Shown: positions 28,222 through 37,133 of the stretch, in pieces
Position numbering within the stretch: position 1 is the stretch's first letter
How the letters are laid out: each line of letters starts with the position of its first letter
Assembly: GCF_024748695.1 (NCBI RefSeq)
Contig: NZ_CP087176.1
Location: 4,519,501 to 4,583,500 of the forward strand
Direction: 5' to 3'
Length of the DNA: 64,000 nt
DNA from: Pseudomonas sp. B21-040
Lineage (GTDB): Bacteria > Pseudomonadota > Gammaproteobacteria > Pseudomonadales > Pseudomonadaceae
Notes under the pieces: generated by a model
The model's input: the letters and a program-made list of their open reading frames with translations, nothing else
Database searches by the model: none
Told to the model about the DNA's origin: nothing
Made by a program: the position numbers and the translations under genes

Positions 28222-29046
28222 ATGGCTGACTGGTTGCTGGACCGCCAATACCGCTTCAATGGGCACCGGATTCACTACGCCGTTCACGGCGATGGCCCGC
28301 CGCTGGTGTTCGTACACGGCACCCCCTTCTCTTCTTATGTGTGGCACCGGATCGCCCCGCACTTCATCGCCACACACCGCGTGCATTATTTCGACCTGCT
28401 GGGTTATGGCCAATCCGAGAAAATCGACGGCGACGTGTCGCTGGGCGTGCAGAACGAGTTGTTGGCGCATTTGCTCGATCACTGGGCAATCGAACGGCCA
28501 GACGTGGTGGCCCACGATTTCGGTGGCGCCACGGCCCTGCGCGCGCATCTGTTGAACGGCAAGGATTACCGCAGCCTCACGCTGATCGACCCGGTAGCGC
28601 TGTCGCCCTGGGGTTCGCCGTTCGTGCAGCATGTGCGTCAGCATGAAGCGGCGTTCAGTGGCGTACCCGATTACATTCAGCAGGCCATCGTGCCGGCCTA
28701 CATTCGCGGGGCGATCAAACGCGACATGACCGATGAAGAACTCGCGCCTTACGTGCAACCCTGGCTGGGTGATCCGGGGCAAGCGGCGTTTTACCGGCAG
28801 ATTGCGCAGATGGACGAACGCTATACCCGCGAGGTCGAAGGGTTGTACCCGACCATTCGATGCCCGGTGCAGATTCTGTGGGGCGAGGATGACCAGTGGA
28901 TCCCCATCGAGCGAGGACGGGCCTTGCACCAGATGATTGCTGGCTCGCAATTTCACCCGATCCCCAATGCCGGGCATCTGGTTCAGGAAGATGTGCCGGA
29001 AGCGATTGTCGCCGCATTGCTGAAATTCTTGCCCCTGGCGCAATGA
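28222..29046 (+). CDS. Alpha/beta hydrolase, dehalogenase/epoxide hydrolase-like
   Basis: The 274-residue alpha/beta hydrolase has an Asp nucleophile: Asp99 in VVAHDFGGA replaces the usual Ser, as in haloalkane dehalogenases and epoxide hydrolases. The oxyanion HGTPFSSYVW is near residue 32, and the catalytic His is in PNAGHLVQED near residue 254. The cap is helical. AGGACAGG precedes the ATG. The substrate is not determined; dehalogenases need a Trp/Asn pair for halide binding, and Trp41 after the HGTP motif is consistent but not decisive. It stands alone. Confidence 0.84.
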   Translation: MADWLLDRQYRFNGHRIHYAVHGDGPPLVFVHGTPFSSYVWHRIAPHFIATHRVHYFDLLGYGQSEKIDGDVSLGVQNELLAHLLDHWAIERPDVVAHDFGGATALRAHLLNGKDYRSLTLIDPVALSPWGSPFVQHVRQHEAAFSGVPDYIQQAIVPAYIRGAIKRDMTDEELAPYVQPWLGDPGQAAFYRQIAQMDERYTREVEGLYPTIRCPVQILWGEDDQWIPIERGRALHQMIAGSQFHPIPNAGHLVQEDVPEAIVAALLKFLPLAQ

Positions 29047-29060
29047 CCCCACAATCCCCC

Positions 29061-29088
29061 TGTAGGAGTGAGCCGGCTCACTCCTACA
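29061..29088. repeat. Perfect 28-bp palindrome
   Basis: TGTAGGAGTGAGCC joined directly to its reverse complement gives a loopless 28-bp palindrome 14 bases after the hydrolase gene. It looks like two head-to-head REP halves. Confidence 0.9.
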
Positions 29089-29176
29089 AGAGCAGTGTTG
29101 TGTTTCGTCACGCGGCACTAGCAAGGATCGCCACTGCCGCGCTAATTTAGAGTCATCAACCCAAAGGACTCACCTC

Positions 29177-30421
29177 ATGCACATCATCAACGCCCGCCTG
29201 CGCAACCAAGAAGGCCTGCATGAGTTGCACCTGGAAAACGGCCTGATCCGTACCATTGCCCGCCAGACCGAAGCCCCGACCCTGGGGCCCGACGATCTGG
29301 ACGCCGGTGGCAACCTGGTGGTGCCTCCTTTCGTCGAACCGCACATTCACCTCGACGCCACCCTGACCGCCGGCGAGCCGCGCTGGAACATGAGCGGCAC
29401 ACTGTTCGAAGGCATCGAGTGCTGGGGCGAGCGCAAGGTCACGATCACCGAGGAAGACACCAGGACCCGCGCCACAAAAACCATCCAGACCCTCGCCGCC
29501 CACGGCATTCAGCATGTGCGCACCCACGTCGACGTCACCGACCCGCAACTCACCGCGCTCAAGGCCATGCTCGAGGTGCGCGAGCAAAGCCGTCACCTGA
29601 TCGACATGCAAATCGTCGCGTTCCCGCAGGAAGGCATCGAGTCCTACCGCAATGGCCGCGAGTTGATGGAAGAAGCGATCCGCATGGGCGCCGATGTGGT
29701 CGGTGGCATTCCGCACTTCGAGTACACCCGCGATCAGGGTGTCAGCTCAGTGAAGTTCCTGATGGACCTGGCTGAACGCACCGGCTGCCTGGTGGACGTG
29801 CACTGCGACGAAACCGACGACCCGCATTCACGTTTCCTCGAAGTGCTGGCCGAAGAAGCCCGCAGTCGCGACATGGGCTCGCGGGTCACCGCCAGCCACA
29901 CCACGGCGATGGGCTCTTACGACAACGCTTACTGCGCCAAGCTGTTTCGCCTGCTCGGGCATTCGGGAATCAGTTTTGTCTCCTGCCCGACCGAAAGCAT
30001 TCACCTGCAAGGACGCTTCGACACCTTTCCGAAACGCCGTGGCGTGACACGGGTCAACGAGTTGCTCGAAGCGGGGATGAACGTGTGTTTCGGCCAGGAC
30101 TCGATCGTTGACCCGTGGTATCCGCTGGGCAATGGCAACATCCTGCGGGTGCTCGAAGCGGGGCTGCACATCTGCCATATGCTCGGGTATCGCAACCTGC
30201 AAAGCGCACTGGACCTGGTCACCGACAACAGCGCCAGGGCGATGAACCTCGGCGATCGTTATGGCCTGGAAGCCGGGCGGCCGGCGAACTTGCTGGTGCT
30301 GTCGGCGGACAGCGATTATGAGGTGATTCGCAGTCAGGGCCTGCCGCTGTATTCGGTTCGCGGGGGCAAGTTGCTGATGAAGCGGACGATGCCCGTGGTC
30401 GAGTTCATTGGTCTGAGCTGA
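29177..30421 (+). CDS. codA: Cytosine deaminase
   Basis: The 414-residue amidohydrolase resembles E. coli CodA throughout: metal-binding HIHLD near residue 57, the VDVHCDETDDPHSR motif with the metal His and catalytic Glu near 210, ASHTTAMGSYDNAYC near 240, and the Asp-containing GQDSIVDPWYPLGNGN near 310. It deaminates cytosine to uracil in pyrimidine salvage and may accept related bases. It is cytosolic. No codB permease is adjacent. The start at 29177 gives the expected N-terminal beta-strand domain. Confidence 0.9.
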   Translation: MHIINARLRNQEGLHELHLENGLIRTIARQTEAPTLGPDDLDAGGNLVVPPFVEPHIHLDATLTAGEPRWNMSGTLFEGIECWGERKVTITEEDTRTRATKTIQTLAAHGIQHVRTHVDVTDPQLTALKAMLEVREQSRHLIDMQIVAFPQEGIESYRNGRELMEEAIRMGADVVGGIPHFEYTRDQGVSSVKFLMDLAERTGCLVDVHCDETDDPHSRFLEVLAEEARSRDMGSRVTASHTTAMGSYDNAYCAKLFRLLGHSGISFVSCPTESIHLQGRFDTFPKRRGVTRVNELLEAGMNVCFGQDSIVDPWYPLGNGNILRVLEAGLHICHMLGYRNLQSALDLVTDNSARAMNLGDRYGLEAGRPANLLVLSADSDYEVIRSQGLPLYSVRGGKLLMKRTMPVVEFIGLS

Positions 30422-30445
30422 AAACTGCGTCGACGTTGATGGCCT

Positions 30446-30514
30446 CATCGCGGGCAAGCCACGCGCCCACAGTGGAATGCATTCCAAATGTGGGAGCGTG
30501 GCTTGCCCGCGATA
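30446..30514. repeat. REP pair (inverted)
   Basis: ATCGCGGGCAAGCCACGC and GCGTGGCTTGCCCGCGAT face each other around GGAATGCATTCC between the convergent codA and DapF-like genes. Confidence 0.85.
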
Positions 30515-30526
30515 GCAATCTTGAAT

Positions 30527-31519
30527 TCAACCCATCAACCGCGCCGTACCAAACAGCCTGACTCGAGTCAATTCCCCTGCTGATTCTTCCAACAAAATCG
30601 GCGCCGTGCCCCCAGGCATCACAACGCTCACGGCCCCCGCCGCCACCCAACCGACCGACCACGCCGCGCACGCCACCGCACTGGCGCTGGTGCCCGATGA
30701 CGCCGTCGGCCCTTCCCCGCGCTCAAACACCCTCGCAACCACCCGGCCTTCAGATTCAAGCATCGCCCATTGCAGGTTCACCCCCGCCGGACACGGCGCC
30801 CCTGCCCCGGTCGGCAAGGCATACGCAATGAGCAGCAGTCCTTGCGCCAACGGTGCTTCACGCATCTGCTCATTACTCGGCAACGCGGCAGCGTCCGCCA
30901 CCAGCGTCACGCAATGAGGATTGCCGATGCGCACAAACTGGCTGCGGCTCCACGCCGGTTCGAGCGCGGCCAATGGCGCCACATGGCTGACATCACACCC
31001 CTTCAACAACTCGCCTTCAATCCCCTGCGCACCCACGGCTTGCGGCCCGAACGACGGTTTGCCCAAATCCAGCCAGAACCCGTGCACGCCCTCGACCTCG
31101 GCCGGTATGACGGTCGTTTCAACCGGCGAAACCGCGTCAGCCTTGTCGTGATGAACCCGCAGCAGGCAGGCACCCTCCTTCGGCATCAAGCCTTGCTCGC
31201 TCAGTGACTGGGAAAAGATCGTCAGCCCATTGCCACTGCGTTCGGCCAGTGTGCCGTCGGTGTTGACGATCAGCAGGTCATAAGGTGGCGCCGATTGAAA
31301 CGGCCCGACCAGCAAACCGTCGCTGCGATGATCTTTGCTGCCGGGCGGTTGAGTACCGGGCGCCCAGGCGCAGAACGTCTCGATGGCCGCCAGTCCCCAT
31401 TTCTCACGGGTTTGCGCGGCAAGGTCGGCCTGTTCAGGTAATTCGATACCGCTTGCGCGCACGGCGTCAGGCGCCACGACGATATAAATATTGCCTCGCG
31501 CATCGTACATCCCCGCCAT
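30527..31519 (-). CDS. DapF-fold protein lacking both catalytic cysteines
   Basis: The 330 residues follow the diaminopimelate epimerase fold: ARGNIYIVV at the N-terminus (compare GLGNDF), SGNGLTIFSQ at 95-104 (compare CGNGARC), IGNPHCV near 199, ERGEGPTASSGTSAS at 266-280 (compare ERGxGET-ACGTGA). Both catalytic Cys positions are Ser (S95 and S275), so ordinary cysteine-based epimerisation is not expected. Serine-bearing relatives may have another role, such as isomerisation or binding. The ATG at 31519 has AGGAGG four bases upstream; codons further upstream are not family-like. It is divergent from an MFS gene. Confidence 0.8.
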   Translation of the reverse strand: MAGMYDARGNIYIVVAPDAVRASGIELPEQADLAAQTREKWGLAAIETFCAWAPGTQPPGSKDHRSDGLLVGPFQSAPPYDLLIVNTDGTLAERSGNGLTIFSQSLSEQGLMPKEGACLLRVHHDKADAVSPVETTVIPAEVEGVHGFWLDLGKPSFGPQAVGAQGIEGELLKGCDVSHVAPLAALEPAWSRSQFVRIGNPHCVTLVADAAALPSNEQMREAPLAQGLLLIAYALPTGAGAPCPAGVNLQWAMLESEGRVVARVFERGEGPTASSGTSASAVACAAWSVGWVAAGAVSVVMPGGTAPILLEESAGELTRVRLFGTARLMG

Positions 31520-31684
31520 GTCGCCTCCTGCCTGAGCAATCAAAGTGTCGACGATATCGCGAAACAACCGCTGGCTGTGCAAGGATGTGGACCTGCCTGA
31601 CCGCGAACCGCTGCGGACACTGACCGAACCCCGCGGGTCAGTCGGTGTCCTTTGGGGACGCGACGTTTTTTGCCAAGGATTGAT
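31520..31684. promoter_or_regulatory. Divergent region with imperfect hairpin
   Basis: The gap between the DapF-like and MFS genes carries an imperfect dyad, GGACACTGACC (31615-31625) with GGTCAGTCGGTGTCC (31636-31650). It may be an operator; no regulator gene is adjacent. Confidence 0.35.
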
Positions 31685-32836
31685 ATGACCAACCTTCACA
31701 CCCAAACCCCGCTGGTTCCCGGCCGTCTGGAGCAGATGTCCACGCGCATCGCGTTCTTCATCGCCGGTCTCGGCATCGCCGCCTGGGCGCCGCTGGTGCC
31801 TTACGCCAAGGCACGGGCCGGGCTGGAGGAAGGGACGCTCGGTTTGCTGCTGTTGAGCCTGGGGGTCGGTTCGATTCTGGCGATGCCGATGGCCGGGTTG
31901 CTGGCCGCGCGCTTCGGTTGCCGGCGAGTGGCCACCGGGGGGGCGTTGTTGATTTGCGTGGCATTACCGCTACTGGCGACGGTGTCGTCCATACCGGGGT
32001 TGATCGCCGCGTTATTCATGTTCGGCGCCGGTCTCGGCACGGTGGATTCGACCGTCAACCTGCAAGCGGTGATCGTCGAGCGAGCCAGCGGCAAGAACAT
32101 GATGTCGGGGTTTCACGGGATGTTCAGCCTGGGCGGGATTGTTGGCGCGGCCGGTGTCAGTGGCCTGCTTGGCCTTGGGTTTTCACCGCTGGGCGCGATG
32201 GCCGTGGTCATTGTGGTGCTGGTACTGGCGTTGCTCAAGGCGGCGCCCCACCTGTTGCCCTATGGCAGCGAAAGCACAGGGCCTGCGTTTGCCGTGCCCC
32301 ATGGCATCGTGCTGTTTATTGGCGGGATGTGCTTCATCGTGTTCCTGGCCGAAGGCGCGGCTCTCGACTGGAGTGCGGTATTTCTGGCGCAGGAACGCGG
32401 GATCGATACCGCGTATGCGGGACTTGGGTATGCGGCATTTGCACTGACCATGACGGCCGGGCGCTTAACCGGTGACCGGATTGTCCGACGCCTTGGTTCG
32501 ACGCGGGTGATTGTGTTTGGCGGGCTGACAGCCGCGACGGGCCTGGCGTTGGCCACGTTCGCACCGGCCTGGGAAGCAGCGCTGGCCGGTTATGCGTTAT
32601 TGGGCGCGGGGTGTTCCAACATTGTGCCGGTGCTGTACACCGCCGTCGGTAAACAAACGGTCATGCCCGAACACATTGCCGTGCCGGCCATCACTACGTT
32701 GGGCTATGCGGGCATCCTCGCCGGCCCGGCCGTGATCGGATTTATCGCCCATGGCAGCAGCTTGAGTTTTGCCTTCGGCTTGATGGCATTGCTGCTGGTG
32801 GCGGTGGCGATTGGCGGGAAAGTGTTGAGAGCCTGA
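31685..32836 (+). CDS. MFS transporter (YbjJ-like)
   Basis: The 383-residue inner-membrane carrier has about twelve predicted helices and resembles the YbjJ group of the major facilitator superfamily. It carries the inter-helix loop GLLAARFGCRRVATGG near residue 70, and GFHGMFSLGGIVGA near 140, a motif typical of this subgroup. AAGGA precedes the ATG at 31685; an in-frame start eleven codons upstream is less likely. The substrate is unknown. It is divergent from the DapF-like gene, so the two may serve one pathway, but no direct evidence supports that. Confidence 0.84.
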   Translation: MTNLHTQTPLVPGRLEQMSTRIAFFIAGLGIAAWAPLVPYAKARAGLEEGTLGLLLLSLGVGSILAMPMAGLLAARFGCRRVATGGALLICVALPLLATVSSIPGLIAALFMFGAGLGTVDSTVNLQAVIVERASGKNMMSGFHGMFSLGGIVGAAGVSGLLGLGFSPLGAMAVVIVVLVLALLKAAPHLLPYGSESTGPAFAVPHGIVLFIGGMCFIVFLAEGAALDWSAVFLAQERGIDTAYAGLGYAAFALTMTAGRLTGDRIVRRLGSTRVIVFGGLTAATGLALATFAPAWEAALAGYALLGAGCSNIVPVLYTAVGKQTVMPEHIAVPAITTLGYAGILAGPAVIGFIAHGSSLSFAFGLMALLLVAVAIGGKVLRA

Positions 32837-32842
32837 AACAGC

Positions 32843-32914
32843 AATCGCGGGCAAGCCCGCTCCCACATTTGTTTTGTGTCGTTCACAAAACCTGTAGGAG
32901 CGGGCTTGGTCCGG
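32843..32914. repeat. REP pair
   Basis: ATCGCGGGCAAGCCCGCTCC and TGTAGGAGCGGGCTTGG lie in opposite orientation between the convergent MFS and fecA genes; the second copy is truncated. Confidence 0.75.
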
Positions 32915-32947
32915 GCGGCGTTCCGACGTTGAAGTCACCTCGCTCTA

Positions 32948-35371
32948 TCAGAAGCCGACGCTGGCCTGCACAAAGAACGTACGCGGCGCTCCGACGTACA
33001 TCCCCGAGTTGTTGTCGCTGGAGCGAGTGAAGTACTGCTTGTCGAAGATGTTTTTCACCCCCGCCGCCAGTTTCAGGTTTGACAACTGCGCACCGAAGTC
33101 ATACCCGCCGCGCGCGTTCCAGGTCACGTAACCCGGAATGTCGCCGAACTGGCCGTCCGCAGTCCCTTCGGTGATGTAATTGCCGTTGAAACTGCCATCG
33201 GCGTTCACGCCTGTACCCGGCGAGCGCTGCTTGGACTGGGCAAACGCATCGAGGTTGTAAGTCCAGCGATTGATGTCGTAACGCAACCCGGCGGTGGCCA
33301 CCTGGCGCGAATAGAACGGCAGGTCACGGCCCTTGAAGCCCGGAATCTCACCCTCATACGTCGCGCGGGTGTAAGTGAAACCGGCGTTGGCCGTCAGGCC
33401 TTCCAGCATCGGGTTCAGCGCCGCCATGTTGTAATGCACCGACGTTTCAATGCCCTGATGCTTGGTCGCGCCGAGGTTGGTCCATCCCACATCGTTGCTG
33501 ATGTATTGCAGTTCGTCGTCGAAGTCGATGTAGAACAGCGTCACTTCGCCGCCCCACACGTCATCGTTGTAGCGCGTACCGATTTCGTAGGTCTTGGCCT
33601 TTTCCGGCTCCAGGCCATTGGCCGGGTTGTCGCCAATGCCACCCTGGCCGAGCTGGAAATATTGCAGGCTGCCGAACGACGTTTCGTAGTTGGCGAACAG
33701 CTTCCACGCTTCGGACATGTGATACATCACGCTCAGGGCCGGCAGCGGCTCGTTGCTCTCGATGCTGCGGCTTTTCGCCGGTACACGCTTGCCGGCGGTG
33801 TCGAGCACGGCGCGGTCGTGCCAGTCAGTGCTGATGTGTTCAAAGCGAATACCCGGGGTCACGGTCCAGTTGCCGACATCAATCTTGTTGTCGACATACA
33901 CCGAGTTGGCTTCGGTGCCACCGGTACGGTCCTGGAACACGTGGCCATCGGAGGTCTTGGTGATCACCGGCTGATTGTTCACCAACGCCACGCGGCTCGA
34001 TTCTTCGTGCATGGCTTCCTTCAGGTAGCGATAGCCGACGCTGACTTCCTGAGTGGTCGGGCCCACATCAAACACATGGGACACCCGTGGCTCGATGCCG
34101 TACGTGTAGTAAGTGCGCGGGTACGAGCTGAGGGTTTTCTGGTCGCGGGCGGCGATGTTGCTGCCCCGAAAACTGTCGGTGTAATACGTCAGCACTTCGG
34201 CCTGGGTGCGGTCGTCGATCTGCCGCGCCCAGCGAAAGGACACATCTTTACGACGGCCGCTGAAATTGTCGTGGTCACGGTCGGACTGGAACGGATCGGC
34301 GTCGTACTGCGCCTGGGTCAGGCCGCCGGGCATGTCGGCGCTGGCGTCGTAGTAGTGAAAATTGAGGCTGAAATCGTCGACATCGGTGGGTGCCCAATGG
34401 GTCTTGAGGATCACGTCGTCGATGTCGTTGCCGTTGTTGCTTTCGCGGTAACCGTTGCCGTTGACGCCGGAATACAACAGCGCCATGCCGATGCCGTTGT
34501 CCGCCGTGCCGCCGAGGAACGCGGTGTCGATGTGTTTCCAGCCACCGTACTGGGACGTTTCCAGGGTGGTGCCGATTTCACCAGTGGCCTTTTCCGGGAT
34601 GGCGCGGGTGACGAAGTTGATCACGCCACCGACGTTCTGTGGCCCGTAACGTACCGAACCGGCGCCGCGTACCACGTCGATGCTGTCGAGGTTGCCTGAG
34701 GAAATCGGCGCCATCGACAGTTGCGGCTGGCCATAGGGGGCGAACGCGGCGGGGACGCCGTCGATCAGCACCGTGGAGCGTGGCGACAGGCGCGATGTCA
34801 GGCCGCGCACGCCGACGTTCAGGGAAATATCACTGCCGCCGGTGCCGTTGGCGTCCTGCACTTGCACGCCGGGAACGCGTTTGAGCACGTCGCCAACGTT
34901 CATCGCGCCCTGCTCGATCATCGCTTCGCGGCGCACCACCGTCCGCGCGCCAGGGTGGTTCTGCACCAGGGCGGCATCGGCATTATCAAGCCAGTCGCCG
35001 ACCACTTTGATGTCGGTCACGCCCAGTTCGATCGGGCCATTGGCGGCGGAAGTCGGTGCTGGCATCAGCGTGACCGAGCCTTCATCGATCTGGTATTGCA
35101 GACCGCTGCCTTGCAGCAATTGACGCAAGGCTTCTTCAGGCGAGAAGTTGCCGTCCACCGCCGGGGCTGTTTTGCCGGCCACCAGTTCTGGACTGAAAAA
35201 AACCTGCAGCGAGGTTTGCTGACCCAGTTCACTCAAGGCCTCGCCCAACGGCTGGGCCGGAATGCGGATGGCGTCAGCGGCGAATGCCTGAGGCAGCGCC
35301 GAGCTGATGGCCAGGGCAAGCGCGAGCCGCAGCCAAGGGGAATTGTTGTTTTTAGCGGTGGTTTTCTTCAC
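32948..35371 (-). CDS. fecA: Ferric citrate-type TonB-dependent receptor
   Basis: The 807-residue outer-membrane receptor has a signal peptide (about 1-31, cut near AFA/A) and an N-terminal signalling (STN) domain (about 32-110) that talks to the FecR-type anti-sigma factor. A plug follows (GDVLKRVPGVQV, RSTVLIDGVPAAFAPYGQPQLS, VVRGAGSVRYGPQNVGG), then a 22-strand barrel ending VQASVGF with a terminal Phe. Plug and barrel motifs match E. coli FecA closely (FAPYGQPQLS, GGTADNGxGxALLYSG, YYDxxADMPGGL, GVKNIFDxxYFxRS), so iron dicitrate is the likely ligand. The start is GTG at 35371. It is the last gene of fecI-fecR-fecA. Confidence 0.91.
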   Translation of the reverse strand: MKKTTAKNNNSPWLRLALALAISSALPQAFAADAIRIPAQPLGEALSELGQQTSLQVFFSPELVAGKTAPAVDGNFSPEEALRQLLQGSGLQYQIDEGSVTLMPAPTSAANGPIELGVTDIKVVGDWLDNADAALVQNHPGARTVVRREAMIEQGAMNVGDVLKRVPGVQVQDANGTGGSDISLNVGVRGLTSRLSPRSTVLIDGVPAAFAPYGQPQLSMAPISSGNLDSIDVVRGAGSVRYGPQNVGGVINFVTRAIPEKATGEIGTTLETSQYGGWKHIDTAFLGGTADNGIGMALLYSGVNGNGYRESNNGNDIDDVILKTHWAPTDVDDFSLNFHYYDASADMPGGLTQAQYDADPFQSDRDHDNFSGRRKDVSFRWARQIDDRTQAEVLTYYTDSFRGSNIAARDQKTLSSYPRTYYTYGIEPRVSHVFDVGPTTQEVSVGYRYLKEAMHEESSRVALVNNQPVITKTSDGHVFQDRTGGTEANSVYVDNKIDVGNWTVTPGIRFEHISTDWHDRAVLDTAGKRVPAKSRSIESNEPLPALSVMYHMSEAWKLFANYETSFGSLQYFQLGQGGIGDNPANGLEPEKAKTYEIGTRYNDDVWGGEVTLFYIDFDDELQYISNDVGWTNLGATKHQGIETSVHYNMAALNPMLEGLTANAGFTYTRATYEGEIPGFKGRDLPFYSRQVATAGLRYDINRWTYNLDAFAQSKQRSPGTGVNADGSFNGNYITEGTADGQFGDIPGYVTWNARGGYDFGAQLSNLKLAAGVKNIFDKQYFTRSSDNNSGMYVGAPRTFFVQASVGF

Positions 35372-35452
35372 GTCGAACAGTGTCCTGAGAATCGCAAGAG
35401 TGTGCGTCTGTTAATGCAAACCAGTTGCAGTTGGACAAGAAGACGATGAACT

Positions 35453-35473
35453 CAAAAAAAACCTGAATCGGTT
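35453..35473 (-). terminator. Weak terminator/attenuator between fecR and fecA
   Basis: Read on the minus strand, AAACC-GATTCA-GGTTT is followed directly by Ts, giving a short stem with an eight-T run. It may reduce read-through from fecR into fecA, as expected if fecA has its own FecI promoter. A CGTCT box on the minus strand (35441-35445) is compatible with such a promoter. Confidence 0.35.
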
Positions 35474-35479
35474 TGGAAA

Positions 35480-36454
35480 TTAATTGGAAATTATTTCCTG
35501 ACTGCCGTCATCGAGCGTGCGCACGGCCACCGGCAGGATGCTCGGCAAGGCCTTGAGCAGTGCATCGGTGTTGTCGGATTTGAACACGCTGGTCAGGCGC
35601 AAATTGCCCACTTTATCGTTGCCGACCGTGAGGGGGTTGGCCCGGTAGCGCGACACTTCGGCAACCACCTCGCTGAGGCTGGCGTTGTTGAACACCAGTT
35701 TGCCGCTGCGCCATGCGGTCAGTTCCTCGGGATTGATCGCATAGGCGGCTGCGACCACCCCTTGCGCATCGATGCGGGTACCGAGGCCGGCAGTGACGGT
35801 GATGAAATCAGCGCCCTGCCCCTGAACCTTGACCGTGCCCTGCTCCACCGCCACCCGGGTTTGCGTGGGGTCGCGACGTACATCGAAACGCGTACCGGTG
35901 ACCGTGACCTTGCCGTTGCCGGCCTCGACCACAAACGGCCGGCCGGTGTCATGTTCAACGCTGAACATGGCCTCGCCTTCCGTCAATTCGATGGCCCGAC
36001 GATTCTTTTCATAGCGCACCTGCACGCGGCTGCGGCTGTTCATGTCGATCACCGAACCGTCCGGCAAGGCCACATGACGACGCTCGCCCAGCGCCGTGGA
36101 ATATTCCGCCGTATACGCTGGCGGATGATTCAAACCGCTGAACAATCCCAGCCCCAGTGCTACCGCGACGATGCTCGCCGCCACGGCATAACGCATCAGC
36201 GGCTGGCGTTTGCGGCGTGCTGGCGGGGTTTCGCACAAGGCTTGCAGGCGTTTGACCGGCAGCCTATCTGCAGCCGTCCACAAGCCCTGAAGAATCTTGA
36301 ATTCGTCGCAGTGTTGAGGATGTTCGCTCAGCCAGGCTTCAAAGCGTTGGACCTCTTCGACGCCCATCGCCCGCTCCTGCAAACGCACAAACCAGCGCGC
36401 CGCCTCGTCGCGAACGGTTGTTTGCCCGCACGCACAATCACGAGTATCCATCAT
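35480..36454 (-). CDS. fecR: FecR-type anti-sigma regulator
   Basis: The 324-residue protein has an N-terminal cytosolic DUF4880 domain (about 1-75: EAARWFVRLQ, QRFEAWLSEHPQH) that binds the sigma factor, one membrane helix (about 89-107, VAASIVAVALGLGLFSG), and a periplasmic FecR domain (DGSVIDMNSRSRVQV, EGEAMFSVEHD, TVTGTRFDVRRD) with a C-terminal STN-binding part. It passes the ferric citrate signal from FecA to FecI. AGGA is correctly spaced from the ATG at 36454. It lies 40 bases after fecI. Confidence 0.92.
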   Translation of the reverse strand: MMDTRDCACGQTTVRDEAARWFVRLQERAMGVEEVQRFEAWLSEHPQHCDEFKILQGLWTAADRLPVKRLQALCETPPARRKRQPLMRYAVAASIVAVALGLGLFSGLNHPPAYTAEYSTALGERRHVALPDGSVIDMNSRSRVQVRYEKNRRAIELTEGEAMFSVEHDTGRPFVVEAGNGKVTVTGTRFDVRRDPTQTRVAVEQGTVKVQGQGADFITVTAGLGTRIDAQGVVAAAYAINPEELTAWRSGKLVFNNASLSEVVAEVSRYRANPLTVGNDKVGNLRLTSVFKSDNTDALLKALPSILPVAVRTLDDGSQEIISN

Positions 36455-36494
36455 GGAAGTTCCTGTTTGGCTGGGGATGAGAATGCGCGGCCAG

Positions 36495-36995
36495 TCATGG
36501 GTACAGTCCGTCGAGGCGGTCGCGCAGATGCCGCAGGGTGCGGATCATATACTTTTCCACCATGTTCTTGGACAGGCCCAGGCGTTCGGCGATTTCAGCC
36601 TGGGTCAGGCCTTCGATCTTCTGCCACACGAATATTTTGCGGCAGTTGATCGGCAACTCGGTGAGCGCCCGTTCGATGGAATCAGCCAACTGAACCGCCT
36701 GCATGAAATGCTCCGGGTCGCCGGACGACGACACACTGTGATCATTCGCCTGCGACTCCATGGCGCCCCGCCGATCCTCACGCCGATAACCATCCACCGC
36801 GATGTTGCGCGCGGTCTGGTGCAAATAGGCCCGGGGTTGCTCCACCACCGCCGAATCGGACTCAAGCACCCGCACAAAGGTGTCGTGGGCCAGGTCCTCG
36901 GCCTGCTGACGATTTCTCAGGCGACGGGTCCAGGTGCCAACCAACTCTTCGTAATGCTCGAAAAAGCCGTGTCTGCGGGGCAGCTTGGGGGTCAT
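36495..36995 (-). CDS. fecI: FecI-type ECF sigma factor
   Basis: The 166-residue ECF sigma factor has region 2 (about 11-75, QQAEDLAHDTFVRVL, RAYLHQTARNIAVDGYRR) and region 4 (about 110-160, ELPINCRKIFVWQKIEGLTQAEIAERLGLSKNMVEKYMIRTL). It should direct RNA polymerase to fecA when FecR is activated. It heads the fecIRA operon, and a candidate Fur site lies about 30 bases upstream of the start. The ribosome-binding site is weak, consistent with low expression. Confidence 0.92.
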   Translation of the reverse strand: MTPKLPRRHGFFEHYEELVGTWTRRLRNRQQAEDLAHDTFVRVLESDSAVVEQPRAYLHQTARNIAVDGYRREDRRGAMESQANDHSVSSSGDPEHFMQAVQLADSIERALTELPINCRKIFVWQKIEGLTQAEIAERLGLSKNMVEKYMIRTLRHLRDRLDGLYP

Positions 36996-37023
36996 TGCGG
37001 TGTGCTGTGGGGACGGAGGCGCG

Positions 37024-37042
37024 AATAGTAATGCTTCCTATT
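37024..37042 (-). promoter_or_regulatory. Candidate Fur box upstream of fecI
   Basis: AATAGTAATGCTTCCTATT is a 19-bp imperfect dyad (seven of nine pairs) lying just upstream of fecI, and about half its positions agree with the classical Fur consensus. Iron-repressed control of fecIR is standard, so the location supports the call; the sequence match alone is modest. Confidence 0.45.
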
Positions 37043-37095
37043 AACTGGAAGCAATGGATACTACGTCGCCAACGTCGCCGCCAGTCAGTCAAACC

Positions 37096-37120
37096 AACGG
37101 CCCCCATTGCAGGGGCCGTT
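37096..37120 (-). terminator. Hairpin after the aldehyde dehydrogenase gene
   Basis: AACGGCCCC and GGGGCCGTT form a 9-bp stem with a 7-base loop, 14 bases beyond the aldehyde dehydrogenase stop. The following bases on the minus strand are GGTTTG, a poor U-tract, so termination may be partial. Confidence 0.5.
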
Positions 37121-37133
37121 GCCAATTACTCAA

